5,452 bases of DNA. Origin: Ruminococcaceae bacterium UBA5401. Lineage in GTDB: Bacteria > Bacillota > Clostridia > Oscillospirales > Acutalibacteraceae. Where the stretch lies: NCBI GenBank assembly GCA_002409675.1, contig DHOB01000068.1, forward strand, positions 1 to 5,452, in the 5' to 3' direction. The position numbers were made by a program, and so were the translations under genes. The notes beneath the pieces are model-generated. The model saw only the letters and a program-made list of their open reading frames with translations, had not been told where the DNA came from and did not search any database. Shown one piece after another: positions 4,943 to 5,452 of this stretch (within the stretch, counting starts at the first letter, position 1; every line of letters begins with the position of its first letter).

Positions 4943-5452
4943 TCAGCCCGCGGAGGCGGCCGACGACGCCTGCTGCGAGGCCGACGGCATCACGAGGTTG
5001 CCGGAAGAATCGACGGTTTTGCCGAAGAAATAGGCGTCGAACAGGTCCTTTGCGACCTGCATGGAGTATTTGCCGGTCGCCCCGTGCGAAAGCACGACGG
5101 CCACGGCGATCTGGGGGTCGTCGTAGGGGGCGTAGGCGATGAAGGTCACGTTGTCCGAGCCGTTGCCCGTACCGAGTTCGGCGGTGCCGGTTTTCGCCGC
5201 GACGGCGATGCCGTAGTTCTTGAAGACGGAGGCGGCGGTGCCGCCCTTGGTGACGCTGTGCATCGCGTCTTTGACGTATTCCTGATAAGAGCTGCTCACG
5301 CCGATATCCGCCACTTTTTTGGGCTTTGTGGCATACAGTGTCTTTTTCTGCGTATAGTCGGTGATTTTGTCGACGATGTGCGGCTGCAGGCGCGTCCCCT
5401 TGTTGGCGAGGGTCGCGCAGTAGGTCGCAAGCTGCAGCGGGGAGAACAGGTT
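4943..5452 (-). CDS. Class B penicillin-binding protein (PBP2-like), C-terminal 169 residues (partial)
   Basis: This is the end of a transpeptidase that cross-links peptidoglycan outside the membrane. The frame is open to the window edge. It begins NLFSPLQLATYCATLANKGT, the stretch that in PBP2/MrdA-type enzymes follows the SxN region, and contains the third active-site motif AAKTGTAE (85-92, KTG at 87-89). Then comes the closing beta-sheet segment FIAYAPYDDPQIAVAVVLSHG (104-124) and the final helix KDLFDAYFFG. It ends in a low-complexity Ser/Ala/Gln tail after Pro156, with TGA at 4945-4943. The SxxK and SxN motifs and the membrane anchor lie outside the window. An in-frame GTG at 5314 is internal, since homology continues upstream of it. 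Adjacency to a MinD-like gene suggests an MrdA-type elongation PBP of an mre/min cluster, but with only the C-terminus visible the exact class is not certain. Confidence 0.9.
   Translation of the reverse strand, partial: NLFSPLQLATYCATLANKGTRLQPHIVDKITDYTQKKTLYATKPKKVADIGVSSSYQEYVKDAMHSVTKGGTAASVFKNYGIAVAAKTGTAELGTGNGSDNVTFIAYAPYDDPQIAVAVVLSHGATGKYSMQVAKDLFDAYFFGKTVDSSGNLVMPSASQQASSAASAG

Overview
The window comes from a GC-rich (roughly two thirds G+C by eye) Gram-positive anaerobe of the Clostridia, most likely an Oscillospiraceae/Ruminococcaceae-type gut bacterium. Four things point there: a class I T-box leader in front of a hisS-aspS pair, a clostridial HisRS with a cysteine-rich insertion, strong GGAGG-type ribosome binding sites, and a penicillin-binding protein - MinD - methylglyoxal synthase order that resembles the mre/min/mgsA neighbourhood of clostridia. 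Every gene is on the minus strand, so the biological order runs from high to low coordinates. The assignment rests on protein and RNA motifs read by eye; no database search was run.

Layout in transcription order. 5452-4943 is the C-terminal part of a class B penicillin-binding protein (transpeptidase domain with the KTG motif), cut by the window edge. A 115-bp gap follows with a plausible sigma-A promoter. 4827-4081 encodes a MinD/ParA-family ATPase, followed 30 bp later by mgsA (methylglyoxal synthase, 4050-3646). A perfect TATAAT just beyond the mgsA stop starts a T-box leader of about 220 nt (about 3625-3401) that ends in a rho-independent terminator. This leader controls hisS (3351-2062), aspS (2006-225) and, after only 34 bp, queH (190 to beyond position 1), the epoxyqueuosine reductase that completes queuosine synthesis.

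How the genes fit together. hisS, aspS and queH all act on the same small set of tRNAs: queuosine is placed at position 34 of GUN-anticodon tRNAs (His, Asp, Asn, Tyr). The leader's specifier triplet is GAC (Asp) and its T-box bulge is TGGC, which matches the G73 discriminator of tRNA-Asp but not the C73 of tRNA-His. The whole unit, HisRS and QueH included, therefore appears to be switched on by uncharged tRNA-Asp, and the specifier pairs directly with the wobble base that queuosine replaces.

Other points of note: the MinD-like protein ends without the usual membrane-targeting helix and has no MinC or MinE beside it; MgsA carries Ser and Asn where the E. coli enzyme has active-site His98 and Asp101; AspRS has residues typical of the discriminating (Asp-only) type. 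No mobile elements, CRISPR arrays, tRNA or rRNA genes were seen.
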